A stretch of DNA of 64,000 nucleotides from Deltaproteobacteria bacterium. Its GTDB lineage: Bacteria; Desulfobacterota; Desulfobulbia; Desulfobulbales; SURF-16. Below the pieces are notes generated by a model. It was not told the origin of the DNA and made no database searches. It worked only from the letters and a program-made list of their open reading frames with translations. The translations under genes were made by a program, and so were the position numbers. Where the stretch lies: assembly GCA_016219175.1 (NCBI GenBank), contig JACRCD010000086.1:1-64000 (forward strand), written 5' to 3'. This document shows positions 1-8,425 of this stretch, piece by piece; position 1 is the first letter of the stretch, and each line of letters opens with the position of its first letter.

Positions 1-78
1 ATATTTTTTTCCTTTCCGTCTCTTTTTGAGGGGAGGGATTATGCTGAGAAGAACTGGCCTGAGAGCTATCCGACAGGC

Positions 79-501
79 CTCCGGCTGGAGCGCCAGCGCT
101 TCCCGCCTTCGGGAGATCCGGGGCACGCTAATGCTCTGCGCCCCCATCACTCCCTAACCAATCTGCTGGTCCGGCGGTCCGCCTTTTCCCGTTGACCCGG
201 CTCGCTGCCGGTCCGGCGGCGCCCCACCCGGAGACCTGTCGGATATTTTTTATTATGCCTATTGCCTGATGCCTGTTGCCTTTTTGTTGCAATGATGTTC
301 CCGCTTCGGAGCTGGGATTATCCTGAATGTTCTGCTCGGTCTCCGGCTGGAGCGCCAGCGCTTCCCGCCTTCGGGAGATCCGGGCCAACAGCGATGCTTC
401 GCCTCATGTCCCCATCACTCCCTAACCAATCTGCTGGTGCGGCGGTCCGCCTTTTCCCGTTGACCCGGCTCGCTGCCGGTCCGGCGGCGCCCCACCCGGA
501 G
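79..501. repeat. Direct repeat pair of about 155-161 bp
   Basis: Two copies lie at 79-233 and 341-501. Each begins CTCCGGCTGGAGCGCCAGCG and ends CCCCACCCGGAG. The right-hand 90 bases of the copies are almost identical; the short middle part differs (122-142 versus 385-410). Each copy contains small inverted repeats such as GCTGG/CCAGC and CCCG/CGGG, so RNA or DNA secondary structure is possible. No protein-coding gene is supported in 1-522, and this repeat fills most of it. It lies just downstream of the 3' end of the injection-system operon. No T-run follows the hairpins, so an intrinsic terminator is not supported. Confidence 0.8.
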
Positions 502-522
502 CTCGATCAGAACAGCGTCATC

Positions 523-930
523 TCAGTCCCTTTCCGTGTATTTTCTTAACTTTTCCGGCAACGACCTTTTTCTTAGTTCCGTGGTTACGCTGGCAATCTT
601 CAGGGCGGCGATCCGTTTGAGCAGCACCGGGTTTTTTTCCGCATCCGCCTCCCTGGCCATTTTGACCAGCAGCTCCCGTTCCTTGGGCATGCCGGGGTCG
701 GCATGCTGGGCCAGCACCAGCTGAATCAGGGGATCGTTCATCCGGGCCAGCACCGGGACAATGGTGTCGAAACAGTCGTAGTATTTTCCCTTGAATTCCG
801 GGATGATCTGTTCCCAGCAGCCTTCCTTGCACTCCCGCAGATAGCGCACGAAACCCTGCACCTTTTCATCCGGGGAATCAAGGATGCCGGCGCGCTGAAA
901 TTCCTTCCATATCATTTTTTTATGGCTCAT
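523..930 (-). CDS. Hypothetical protein, last gene of the CIS operon
   Basis: A 135-residue soluble, charged protein of unrecognised family. It begins with ATG preceded by a clear GAGGAG ribosome-binding site that overlaps the end of the upstream fibre-like gene; only three bases separate that stop codon from this start, so the two are probably translationally coupled. The sequence looks mainly alpha-helical (regular Leu/Ile spacing from about residue 60), with no signal peptide, membrane segment or known motif. Being the promoter-distal gene of a contractile injection operon, it might be a chaperone or an accessory factor for the fibre, but nothing in the sequence proves this. Confidence 0.7.
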   Translation of the reverse strand: MSHKKMIWKEFQRAGILDSPDEKVQGFVRYLRECKEGCWEQIIPEFKGKYYDCFDTIVPVLARMNDPLIQLVLAQHADPGMPKERELLVKMAREADAEKNPVLLKRIAALKIASVTTELRKRSLPEKLRKYTERD

Positions 931-933
931 GGC

Positions 934-2142
934 TTACTCCTCGCCAAAGATGTAGACATACCAGGCGAGATCCACCAGCTCACTGCCGCCTGATTCGTTT
1001 TTGATGCGGATGTAGACGTCGAAGGTGTCCCGGCCCGCGGTTGACCGGTAGAGCAGATCATGGGAGACATTGGCGGTGCCGGAGCCGGTGACGCTGGTAA
1101 TGACAATCACCGGCATGTAGATCCTTTTAAGGGAGACCCAGCTGACATTGGCCTGGACCAGCTGGATGGCTGAGCTGTCCGGGGCGAGATCCACCACGCT
1201 GCCGCTGTTCACGATGGGGAGATCCAGCTTGGCGCGGGTGACGGCGCTGTCTTCCAGCCCGTTTGCGCCGATTATGTTGCCCGCCGCGCCGCCGCTATGG
1301 TCATGGCCGGTGGCGGAAAAGAGGATCTTTGACTCGTTGATGGCCGCCGCGGCCCGCACCTGGTCGTTGCCCACCACGTTGAAGCGCAGCTGGCCGCCCT
1401 TGGTCAGGGATTCATCCAGCCGGTTGCCTACGCTGCCCTTCATGCCCCTGGCATCGATGATTTCCGCGGCCAGGTCGGCCAGGTTGATGCCCATCGTGCG
1501 CAGATCCTCGATGTGTTCGGTCAGGATGGCAGCACCCCCGGCCGGTCGTTTGAGGCGGGCCAGGGTGTAATAGGCATGGCCCGCCGGAGCAGCGGGCAAG
1601 GCGAGGGCGCCCTGGGCCACCCGCACCGCCCATTCGCGCCGGAGTCGCACGCAGGACTCGATGCCGATGGCCGGATTGAGCAGATTGGCGTCCTCAATGC
1701 TGTCCACCTCGCGTTCCCAGACATCGATATAGACCAGATCGACCCTGGCCCCTGCCGGCGTGGTGAGCGGCGGGATGACCGCCACCCCCCAGCGGGCGGC
1801 CAGGGAAGCATTGTTGTACAGGGGCTGGCTGGTGTAGCGCATGGTGCTTTCCAGCATGGCGTCCATGCCCTCGACCAGGATGCGGCCCGCGCCCAGGGCG
1901 GTGCCGTTGCCGCCCTTGATATCGAAGTTGTTGGTCGTGCCCGGTGCGGCCAGGACGCGGAAGCCGTCGTTGCCGCTCGGCACGCCGCTTCCGGCAAACC
2001 ATTTCAGAAAGGTTTGCAGCTCAAACTTGCGGATATCCTCCTGCTCGTTCCAGTCGGCATCTATGAGTGGCACCCCCTGCTGCAGGCGTACCCCGACATA
2101 GTGTTTTAACCGGTCAAATGTATCCCGTGAGAAATTGCCCAT
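934..2142 (-). CDS. Fibre-like protein of the DUF6519 type
   Basis: 402 residues. The N-terminus (FSRDTFDRLKHYVGVRLQQG followed by a DADWNEQ motif at about residues 28-34) resembles a family often found in extracellular CIS loci and annotated DUF6519; that name is recalled, not searched. The N-terminal half is compact with alpha/beta composition, while residues 230-400 are Ser/Gly/Thr-rich and look like a beta-structured receptor-binding or fibre tip. There is no signal peptide. It follows the small tail gene at 2245-2772 after a 100-bp gap and is coupled to the next gene. A GGGGTG ribosome-binding site precedes the ATG. Likely role: a baseplate-attached fibre or tip that touches the target; this is an inference from position. 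Confidence 0.7.
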   Translation of the reverse strand: MGNFSRDTFDRLKHYVGVRLQQGVPLIDADWNEQEDIRKFELQTFLKWFAGSGVPSGNDGFRVLAAPGTTNNFDIKGGNGTALGAGRILVEGMDAMLESTMRYTSQPLYNNASLAARWGVAVIPPLTTPAGARVDLVYIDVWEREVDSIEDANLLNPAIGIESCVRLRREWAVRVAQGALALPAAPAGHAYYTLARLKRPAGGAAILTEHIEDLRTMGINLADLAAEIIDARGMKGSVGNRLDESLTKGGQLRFNVVGNDQVRAAAAINESKILFSATGHDHSGGAAGNIIGANGLEDSAVTRAKLDLPIVNSGSVVDLAPDSSAIQLVQANVSWVSLKRIYMPVIVITSVTGSGTANVSHDLLYRSTAGRDTFDVYIRIKNESGGSELVDLAWYVYIFGEE

Positions 2143-2244
2143 ATTTTACACCCCTTGTTGCGAAGCCGGAGCCGGAATGATTTTCGCAAAAACCGCGAAA
2201 AAACTTCCGGCCCCTCAGTCCCAAGTTAAACTCATCCTTTCCTG

Positions 2245-2772
2245 TTAAAAAAAGAGACGGATCATCCTGATCAGCGTGGCTGATGCGTCTTTATGAATCA
2301 CCGCATGCCTGATTGAGTTGATCATGTAATCCGCGCCGTTAAATCGTCCGAACAGACCGAATTCCCGCAAAGGGTAGGTGGTCAGGGACGCAAGCGGCGC
2401 GGGATAGCCCGGCGCAAGTATGGCCTTGATCTGCAGTCTGCTGGTCGGCGCGGCCACCTCGTTGTTGTCCTCGTCAAGATAGGTCATGGTGAGACCGGCC
2501 GCGCCAATGGGCGGGTTGTACGGTGTCACCAGTCCCGTGGCCGCCGGGTCCGGCGCGGGCGTGGCGCCGGAGTCCCAGCTTGCCAGCCCCTGACCGAAGG
2601 CCAGGTGATGGATGCCGTCGGTGGGCTCGTTTCTCATGAAGCCGGCCAGCAGGATGCGGCACCTCTCGACGATGGTGTTGCTGACCCAGCCGCTGTCGTG
2701 CAGCACGCTGCCGTTAGCCGTATGCAGGATATCCCGGTATATGCCCTTTAAATGATTGCCGATATGTTCCAT
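2245..2772 (-). CDS. CIS tail-associated protein of unknown family
   Basis: 175 residues from the ATG at 2772, whose A is shared with the TAA of the preceding gpI-like gene (TAATG arrangement) and which has a GAGGAG ribosome-binding site. An upstream in-frame start would extend into that gene and is rejected. The protein is rich in Gly, Pro and hydrophobic beta-type segments. The last 60 residues, with LREFGLFGRFNG and the closing IRMIRLFF, resemble tail-fibre or collar proteins that contact gpI-like wedge tips, but no family is firmly recognised. The position between the gpI-like protein and the fibre suggests a connector. A 100-bp gap to the next gene holds no visible element. Confidence 0.65.
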   Translation of the reverse strand: MEHIGNHLKGIYRDILHTANGSVLHDSGWVSNTIVERCRILLAGFMRNEPTDGIHHLAFGQGLASWDSGATPAPDPAATGLVTPYNPPIGAAGLTMTYLDEDNNEVAAPTSRLQIKAILAPGYPAPLASLTTYPLREFGLFGRFNGADYMINSIRHAVIHKDASATLIRMIRLFF

Positions 2773-5102
2773 TACTCCTCTCCTTCCATGAGTCCGACAT
2801 GCCACGTCCTGAAACGAGTGCTGACCGGCGTGGCGACAAAATCAACACTGGCGCCCTCCGTCTGTCCCGTGCTCCGGGAGCGCAGCCAGCGCCACTGGGG
2901 GATGCGGTCGGCGTAACTGTCGGCGGGTCCGGTGTAAGTTTCCGAACTTACTGTTGTCAGACTGTCCGTGTATTTCTCTTCAATGAATCGTGCGTTTTCC
3001 GCAGTGGGGAAATCGTAGGTATAGATCTGCTCCTTGTAAACAGCGGGCTCGATGATAAAGACATAGCGCACCTGAATGGGCAGAAACTGATGCAGCACGC
3101 CGCGCAGCAGCTTCTGGTTACGCAGGATAAGGGTCGGGTCCTCGGTATCCGGGGTCAGGTAGATACCGATGGTCTGGCGGGAATACCAGTTGCTGTCCGT
3201 CATCTTGCCGCCGCTGCCTGCATCATGGGTGTAGGCCTGAAAATCGGTAAATGTGTTGCGCAGTCCGTTCTTGGCAATGTTGGCCGCCATGCAGGTGACG
3301 CTGCCGGCATGGCGCAGGTCCATGGTCCTGGTTGCCTTGTACACCTCGCTGCTGTAAGTGAGGTTGCGGTTTGAGCGGTAGAGCAGCACCCTGCCGCCGT
3401 TGACTGAAAGCGGCAGGGGATAGCGTTCCGTATAGGGCGAGCGGCTGATCTGTCCGGCGGCTGCCCAGGTGTGGGAAATTGTATCGAGCCCGGTGCGCCA
3501 CAGGGACCAGCTGCCGCCCTGGTCCGAGCTGAAAAAGATCTCGACGCTGCCGTCAGGCTCAATCTGGGCAAAGGGGTCGCTGTCGCTGATGTCCGGGGTA
3601 TCCTTGGGTTTGAGAAGGATGGGTCCCCAGTCCGCGCTGGTAAGGGGATCAAGGGAAGCCTTGATGCGGCAGGCCACGGTCCACCTGGTCTGGCCGGGGA
3701 GGGCGGCGGGCTCCTGCCGCGACCAGAGGACCAGGAGCCGTTCGACCCCACCGCTTATGAAGGAGAGGACCACCGGTTCGCTTTCCACCCTGGCATCGAA
3801 CCCCGCCTCCTGGGGGAACAGGGCAGGGGCGGCCAGCTGCCAGGCAGCGCCGTCATAGCGGTTGTATTTCATCCGCCAGCGGCCGTCTTCCTGCTCCAGC
3901 CAGAAGAGCCACAGCCCGCCGCTGCCGTCAATGGTAGCGGCCGGCGACCGGCGCTGGCTGGTGACCGGGCCGAAGGGTGTGGCGGCCGACCAGCCGGACC
4001 CGCTGCGTTGCCTGTAGAGAATGCTCCAGGCCCCGGTCTGCTGGTCATGGGAACTCCAGAAGAGCCACAGGGTATTTCCCAGCAGGGCCGCGGCGGGATG
4101 CTTGTCAATGGCCGATCCGTCGCTGAGTGCGCAGGACTGTGACCAGCCGTCCGCCGCGGACCAGGTTTTGCACCAGATGTCCCAGCAGTTTTTACGCAGG
4201 GCATGATAAAAGAGCCGGACTTCACCCGTCGTCGTATCCGTTATGGCCGCAACCCTGCCCTCATAGGCGAAATGCAGGGAAAACGGGGTTTCCCCCTCCT
4301 GCCACTGCCCTGCATCGTCCAGGGTCAAGTTCCATAGGTTGAGCCTTTCCGGGTTGTTGCTGAGAAAGATATTGTGGACAAACTCCTTAATCCTGCTTTC
4401 CCAGTTGGTGAGCCGTTTCACCGTGGCTTCCACCGTGGGGATCAGCCCCACGGTTTTGTAAAGATGGGGGGCGTGGCTGATTTCATTGCGCTGGGCGTCG
4501 ATCTCCAGCCGGTAGTCGATCCGCCAGCCGATCCACTGGGCGAGCAGCGGCAGTAGCCGGCCGTCCATCCGCTCCGTATTGTGCAGATTGAGCGCGGCGC
4601 CGGCATGACTGTAAAGCAGATCGAGCATGGAGCCCGGCGCCTCAAGAAAGCGCCTGAGCTGGCCTGCCTGGCTGAGTCCGGCCGGCACATCCGGGTCATC
4701 GGTTCCCACCGTGTCATAGCGGTGATAGATGCGCGGCAGCTGGTCAAACATCCGCGCCCCGAAACCATGGGGCGCGGTGGCCATGGCCAGGCAGCGGTTA
4801 TGACTGTCAAAGGCATAGAGTGGCGGATCGCCCTGATACGGGAAAAGGGTGTAGTAGTAATGGTTTTCGCCCTGCAGCCCCTGGTCCGTGACGGCGTGGA
4901 GCGCCTGGCCCTCGGCAGTGAAGCCCGTCTGCAGGTTTATGCCGTGCGCCACGACGACCCCGTCCGTCGGCGAGACGGGAAAGGTCTTTTGCCGGCGCAC
5001 CACCCTGATGCCAGGGAAGCCTGCCGGATCAGGGTTGGTCCAGGAAAGCGTTATCCCGTTGCCTGAAGGGCAGGCGATGGCTGTGATTGCAGTCAGGCGC
5101 AT
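2772..5102 (-). CDS. Phage tail protein I-like wedge protein fused to a beta-propeller
   Basis: 776 residues with three parts. Residues 1-95 resemble a fibronectin-III-like domain (TLSWTNPDPAGFPGIRVVRR). Residues 115-265 match the P2 gpI/Afp12 baseplate wedge type, with LPRIYHRYD, RRFLE, LLAQWIGWR, QRNEI, LYKTVGLIP and NPERLNLW. Residues 270-600 contain repeated W-rich, Asp-box-like strands (IDGSGGLWLFW, SSDQGGSWSLW) that read as a sialidase-like beta-propeller. The tail region 600-776 is unassigned. It follows the gpJ-like gene by two bases. Function inferred: joins the baseplate rim to fibres, with the propeller perhaps binding glycans. The fusion makes it about four times the length of a simple gpI. 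Confidence 0.8.
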   Translation of the reverse strand: MRLTAITAIACPSGNGITLSWTNPDPAGFPGIRVVRRQKTFPVSPTDGVVVAHGINLQTGFTAEGQALHAVTDQGLQGENHYYYTLFPYQGDPPLYAFDSHNRCLAMATAPHGFGARMFDQLPRIYHRYDTVGTDDPDVPAGLSQAGQLRRFLEAPGSMLDLLYSHAGAALNLHNTERMDGRLLPLLAQWIGWRIDYRLEIDAQRNEISHAPHLYKTVGLIPTVEATVKRLTNWESRIKEFVHNIFLSNNPERLNLWNLTLDDAGQWQEGETPFSLHFAYEGRVAAITDTTTGEVRLFYHALRKNCWDIWCKTWSAADGWSQSCALSDGSAIDKHPAAALLGNTLWLFWSSHDQQTGAWSILYRQRSGSGWSAATPFGPVTSQRRSPAATIDGSGGLWLFWLEQEDGRWRMKYNRYDGAAWQLAAPALFPQEAGFDARVESEPVVLSFISGGVERLLVLWSRQEPAALPGQTRWTVACRIKASLDPLTSADWGPILLKPKDTPDISDSDPFAQIEPDGSVEIFFSSDQGGSWSLWRTGLDTISHTWAAAGQISRSPYTERYPLPLSVNGGRVLLYRSNRNLTYSSEVYKATRTMDLRHAGSVTCMAANIAKNGLRNTFTDFQAYTHDAGSGGKMTDSNWYSRQTIGIYLTPDTEDPTLILRNQKLLRGVLHQFLPIQVRYVFIIEPAVYKEQIYTYDFPTAENARFIEEKYTDSLTTVSSETYTGPADSYADRIPQWRWLRSRSTGQTEGASVDFVATPVSTRFRTWHVGLMEGEE

Positions 5103-5104
5103 GG

Positions 5105-6664
5105 TCAGCTTTCACCCTCGATCACGACTTTGATGCCCTGGGTATAGGCCGGCTCCGATACCGGGATGACGGGTATCTCGTTTTCCTTTATTGCGATTTT
5201 CCCGGCCGGTTCCACAAAGCCAGGGGGCTGATTCTGGCGTCTGAATTCGCTGATGGTGACATACTCCACCCCTTCCACCGCCTCAATGGCCTCGTAGAAT
5301 TTGGAGAGATAGATGGTCTGGCCGAAATCGACGTTATCAAAGGCCAGCAGCCCGGCCGCTGCGGTCATCACCTTTTCCTTCACATCATCGGGCGGGTAGT
5401 AGCTTTTCACCCCGATGGCCGCGGTGAGGTAGAGCTTGACATACTCCACATCCTCGATGGTGATGATGGTGGTCACCGGCCGTTTATCCTCAAAATAAGC
5501 GAGCAGCCCCCCCTCCAGCACATCGCTCACCCGGCCGCCGCCCTCGGGGGCCACAAACAGGGTGACCCGGTTCCAGCTGGTTGACCCGGCCCGCACCTTG
5601 CCCACCCCCTTGAAATCAAGGGCCAGGGCCTTGTAGTCATCCTCGGTGACGGCCCGTTTCAGCGAGCGGAACACGGCCGGGGCATGCATGACGGCATGTT
5701 TGATGCTCTCCCGTTCCGCCCCGCCGGTGGCGGCCTGGCTGTTGGTGGCCTTGATGCCGTTTAACACCAGCTGGGAAGCGTCGACAATGGTCTGGATGGT
5801 ATTGGGGGGGGTATTGCCCTTGAGCCCCCCGCCCACCCGGTAGGTGGCCCGGATGGTGGCGCCGCCGGCCGGGATGGCGCCGAATGTTCCGTCGCCGAAG
5901 ACAATGGCGGCCACGTCCCCGTCGTCGATCTCCACCGTGTAATCCTTCTGTTTTTCCCGGCTGAAGGCCAGGCTTTCCCGCAGGGCCCACTCGTCGATAA
6001 CGCCGCCGAAGCTGGCGGTGATGATGATATCCCGGTTGATCTTCTGGCTGGCCCCGGCGGCTCGCAGAATCAGGCCCCCATGGGCCAGGGTGAAACGCTG
6101 GTTTTTACTGCCGTCTGAGATGCCGAGGATCTCGTTTTTCACCAGCCGTCCTTCCTCAACCGGCACGTTTTTGAAGTATTTTTTGTTGGTGGCCGCATCA
6201 ACGGCCAGGGTGGCGCAGTCAATGACCAGGTTTTCCTCCCTGCTGTATTCAAAGCGGACGCTGGGCTTGTCCTTCTGGCTTTTGGTGGCGAAGGCGTCGC
6301 CGCGGCGGATGGTGATGACGGCAGTGCATCCGGCCGGAATGGTCAGATCCAGGGTGGCGGAGGCGGGTGAGGCGGTGGCCAGCCGGTAGCCGATCAGTTG
6401 CAGATGATCAATGACGCTTCGCCTGCTCTGGGCCGTGCCCAGGAAGCTTTCATTGGCCACCCGGTCCTGGTAGTAGCTGAGGATGTCGCCCATATGGGCA
6501 AAGAGCTGCAGCAGGACATTGCCGAAATCACCCTCCGAGGCATAGCTCTTCCACTCCGGCAGCCTGGAGGGTATGAGTTCCCGCATGGACTGCAGCAGAC
6601 TGTCGTAGTCGCGGGCCATGTAGTCGATCACGGTGTGTTCGTCTATTTTTTTGATTTCCGCCAT
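5105..6664 (-). CDS. Baseplate assembly protein J-like (gp6/Afp11 type)
   Basis: 519 residues. Typical features of CIS gpJ proteins are visible: the N-terminal YMARDYDSLLQSMRELIPSR and the SYASEGDFGNVLLQLFAHMG stretch near residue 45, a long beta-rich middle, then IVFGDGTFGAIP and GGGLKGN near residues 255-280, and the AVTEDDYKALALDFKGVGKV segment near 335. This family forms the wedge ring around the hub in phage and Afp/PVC particles. An AAGGAT ribosome-binding site precedes the ATG. A 66-bp gap separates it from the gp25 gene; that gap carries a short tandem GTTCCAGC repeat. Confidence 0.92.
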   Translation of the reverse strand: MAEIKKIDEHTVIDYMARDYDSLLQSMRELIPSRLPEWKSYASEGDFGNVLLQLFAHMGDILSYYQDRVANESFLGTAQSRRSVIDHLQLIGYRLATASPASATLDLTIPAGCTAVITIRRGDAFATKSQKDKPSVRFEYSREENLVIDCATLAVDAATNKKYFKNVPVEEGRLVKNEILGISDGSKNQRFTLAHGGLILRAAGASQKINRDIIITASFGGVIDEWALRESLAFSREKQKDYTVEIDDGDVAAIVFGDGTFGAIPAGGATIRATYRVGGGLKGNTPPNTIQTIVDASQLVLNGIKATNSQAATGGAERESIKHAVMHAPAVFRSLKRAVTEDDYKALALDFKGVGKVRAGSTSWNRVTLFVAPEGGGRVSDVLEGGLLAYFEDKRPVTTIITIEDVEYVKLYLTAAIGVKSYYPPDDVKEKVMTAAAGLLAFDNVDFGQTIYLSKFYEAIEAVEGVEYVTISEFRRQNQPPGFVEPAGKIAIKENEIPVIPVSEPAYTQGIKVVIEGES

Positions 6665-6678
6665 TTTTTTATCCTTCG

Positions 6679-6705
6679 GGTGTTCCAGCGTTCCAGCGTT
6701 TTCAA
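6679..6705. repeat. Short tandem repeat in the gp25-gpJ gap
   Basis: GTTCCAGC-type units are repeated in the 66-bp spacer between the gp25-like and gpJ-like genes. The same unit family recurs at 8362-8425 in another spacer of the operon. Confidence 0.6.
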
Positions 6706-6730
6706 TCAGCCATGAGCCATGAGCCTTCTC

Positions 6731-7099
6731 TCATCGAAAATGTATGCGCACCGTCTCTTTGGCCAGGTCCACTCTTTTCGTGTAGGCGATCTCCACCGTG
6801 ATCGTCTCTTCCCGTGACTCCACGTCGATTGCCTCCACGATGATCTCCTCGGCCAGCCAGCGGGCCAGGGCCTGGCCGATGGTGAACTCCATGGCCGCGG
6901 CCAGGATGGTGTTGTTGGCCTCAAACACCAGATTAAAAATGCCGCAGCCGAATTCGGGCAGATTCACCCGCTCTCCCGGCGCGGTGAAAAGCACCTGGAT
7001 GATTTTGCCGCGGATGGCCTCGTCGCCGCCGCTGGCGTTGATGCCGCCGCCCTTGTTCACCGCAAAGGGGAAGCCGAAGCTGTTTATTTCATCCGCCAT
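6731..7099 (-). CDS. gp25-like baseplate wedge protein (Afp9 type)
   Basis: 122 residues from the ATG at 7099; a GTG nine bases upstream is also possible because it overlaps the previous stop, but the GGAG box at about 7112 fits the ATG better. The sequence shows the GPW/gp25 pattern: FPFAVNKGGGI, then EAIRGKIIQVLFTAPGERV, the conserved PEFGCG motif near residue 50, and a C-terminal half with FTIGQALARWLAEEI. These proteins form the inner wedge of the baseplate and contact the sheath. It is shorter than T4 gp25 by a few residues but within the usual CIS range. Confidence 0.92.
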   Translation of the reverse strand: MADEINSFGFPFAVNKGGGINASGGDEAIRGKIIQVLFTAPGERVNLPEFGCGIFNLVFEANNTILAAAMEFTIGQALARWLAEEIIVEAIDVESREETITVEIAYTKRVDLAKETVRIHFR

Positions 7100-7104
7100 G
7101 GTTA

Positions 7105-7455
7105 TCACTCCACATGTCCCTGTCCCGCCGGATAATTGGTTTCGGTAAACTCCAGATCATTGTTCTCCGCGTCAATGTCCACACCGTGATGGTGAGCGCC
7201 GGGATCGGCATTCCCGGTGTCGCCCTGCACGCTCACCCGGTCGATGGTCTTGATCTTCCTGATCTCCATATTCGATTTGATATGGGAAACCACGCCATGG
7301 GCGATGGCATGGGAGAGTTTTTTCCAGCCGGCGCGGATATCCTCCAGCTGCTCGGGGCTTGCGCCATCAATGGGTTCCATGACGTCTCTGATCTTGTCGT
7401 AGATCGCCTTGGTCATGCCCTGGGTTCCGTTTTCATCGCCGATAATGAGGGCCAT
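7105..7455 (-). CDS. Small conserved CIS baseplate-region protein, unknown
   Basis: 116 residues, no recognised domain name. It lies between the spike and gp25 genes where Afp-type loci often encode a PAAR tip protein, but the Cys/His pattern of PAAR is not present. The C-terminal half has a His cluster (GAHHHGVDID near residue 90) and polar beta-type residues. The ATG is preceded by GGAG overlapping the spike gene's 3' end (six-base gap). Its stop overlaps the possible GTG of the gp25 gene, showing tight coupling. A spike-associated or tip-replacing role is a guess. Confidence 0.65.
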   Translation of the reverse strand: MALIIGDENGTQGMTKAIYDKIRDVMEPIDGASPEQLEDIRAGWKKLSHAIAHGVVSHIKSNMEIRKIKTIDRVSVQGDTGNADPGAHHHGVDIDAENNDLEFTETNYPAGQGHVE

Positions 7456-7461
7456 GCTCCG

Positions 7462-8343
7462 CTACTCCACCTTGATTTTTTTGGACAGCAGTCCGTTGGC
7501 CCCGGACAGGGCCAGGGTGAGCTCCACCATGCTCCCCGGAAAGAGCGGAGTCGGCGCCCCCAGATTACCCACATGCTGATGGGTCATGAGCCAGTTGATC
7601 AGCCCTTCCATGCACACCCTCCCTGAGCCGCCATTGATCTTCACCCCCGGTCCGGCCGGGAAACCGCTCATCCCATCCAGCTTGATGGTGTTGCCGTTCA
7701 CGTCGCTCAACCGCATGCCCTGGCTGTCCATCTTGATCTCGTTGCCGCTTGCGTCCGTGCATTTGATGCCGTTGCTGTCCAGCAGCACCGTGTTGCCGTT
7801 TGCGTCGGTAATGGTGATGGTCCCGGCCCCGTCTTTAATGGTGATGCCGTTTGCGTCCAGGGTGATGACATTGGTGTTCACCGCCTCGACAATGGTGATC
7901 ATCTCCTCGCCGTCCTTGTCCTCAAACTGGAGGGAATGGCCCTTGACCGTTTTAATGATCTTGCGGGTCGGCGGGTCCTGCACGGAGCCCTGCTCCGCGC
8001 CGTCCGGATCATTGGCTTTGGGCAGCTCGCTCTCGCCGTCGGGCTTGCTCCAGAAGGCGCCCACCCAGATGGGAAACTCCAGATCCCCCTCCTCGAATTC
8101 AACCCACACCCCGCTGTCCACCTCGGGGATAAAGAGCATGCCCTGGTTCGCCTCCCCGCCGTATGGCACGCAGGCCGCGGCCCAGCCGGTGACAATGTCA
8201 TTGCCCAGAATGCTCGGCACCTTGACTTTTAATCTGCCCAGCTGCTCGGGGTCGGTGTTATCCACCACGATACCACGGTACTTGCCGTAATAGCGGTGTT
8301 CCACCCGGTCCACCAGTCTGGCGACGATCCTTTCAAGCGACAA
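7462..8343 (-). CDS. gp5/VgrG-like central spike protein
   Basis: 293 residues. Residues 15-110 form the gp5 OB-fold type domain: YYGKYRGIVVDN, DPEQLGRLKVKVP, GMLFIPEVDSGVWVEFEEGD and PIWVGAFW. Residues 150-235 contain repeating short beta-strands (GITIKDGAGTITITDANGN and similar) that fit a trimeric beta-helix needle. The last 50 residues are a C-terminal cap. The start is TTG at 8343 with a GAGGGG ribosome-binding site eight bases upstream; no nearer ATG keeps the conserved N-terminus. No lysozyme domain is present, as in Afp/PVC spikes. Together with the gpD-like neighbour it would make the puncturing hub. Confidence 0.9.
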   Translation of the reverse strand: MSLERIVARLVDRVEHRYYGKYRGIVVDNTDPEQLGRLKVKVPSILGNDIVTGWAAACVPYGGEANQGMLFIPEVDSGVWVEFEEGDLEFPIWVGAFWSKPDGESELPKANDPDGAEQGSVQDPPTRKIIKTVKGHSLQFEDKDGEEMITIVEAVNTNVITLDANGITIKDGAGTITITDANGNTVLLDSNGIKCTDASGNEIKMDSQGMRLSDVNGNTIKLDGMSGFPAGPGVKINGGSGRVCMEGLINWLMTHQHVGNLGAPTPLFPGSMVELTLALSGANGLLSKKIKVE

Positions 8344-8361
8344 GTAATCCCCTCATGAAAT

Positions 8362-8425
8362 AACGTTTCAGCGTTCCAGTGTTCCAACGTTCAAGCGTTT
8401 AAGCGTTCAAACGTTCAAACGTTTC
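8362..8425. repeat. Degenerate tandem repeat (8-10 bp period) spanning the gpD 3' end
   Basis: Units of the type AACGTTC / AGCGTTCC / AAGCGTTT are repeated about seven times. The repeat fills the 55-bp gap between the gpD-like and spike genes and also encodes the last residues (ETFERLNA) of the gpD-like protein. A related short array lies at 6679-6705 in another gap of the same operon. Confidence 0.7.
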
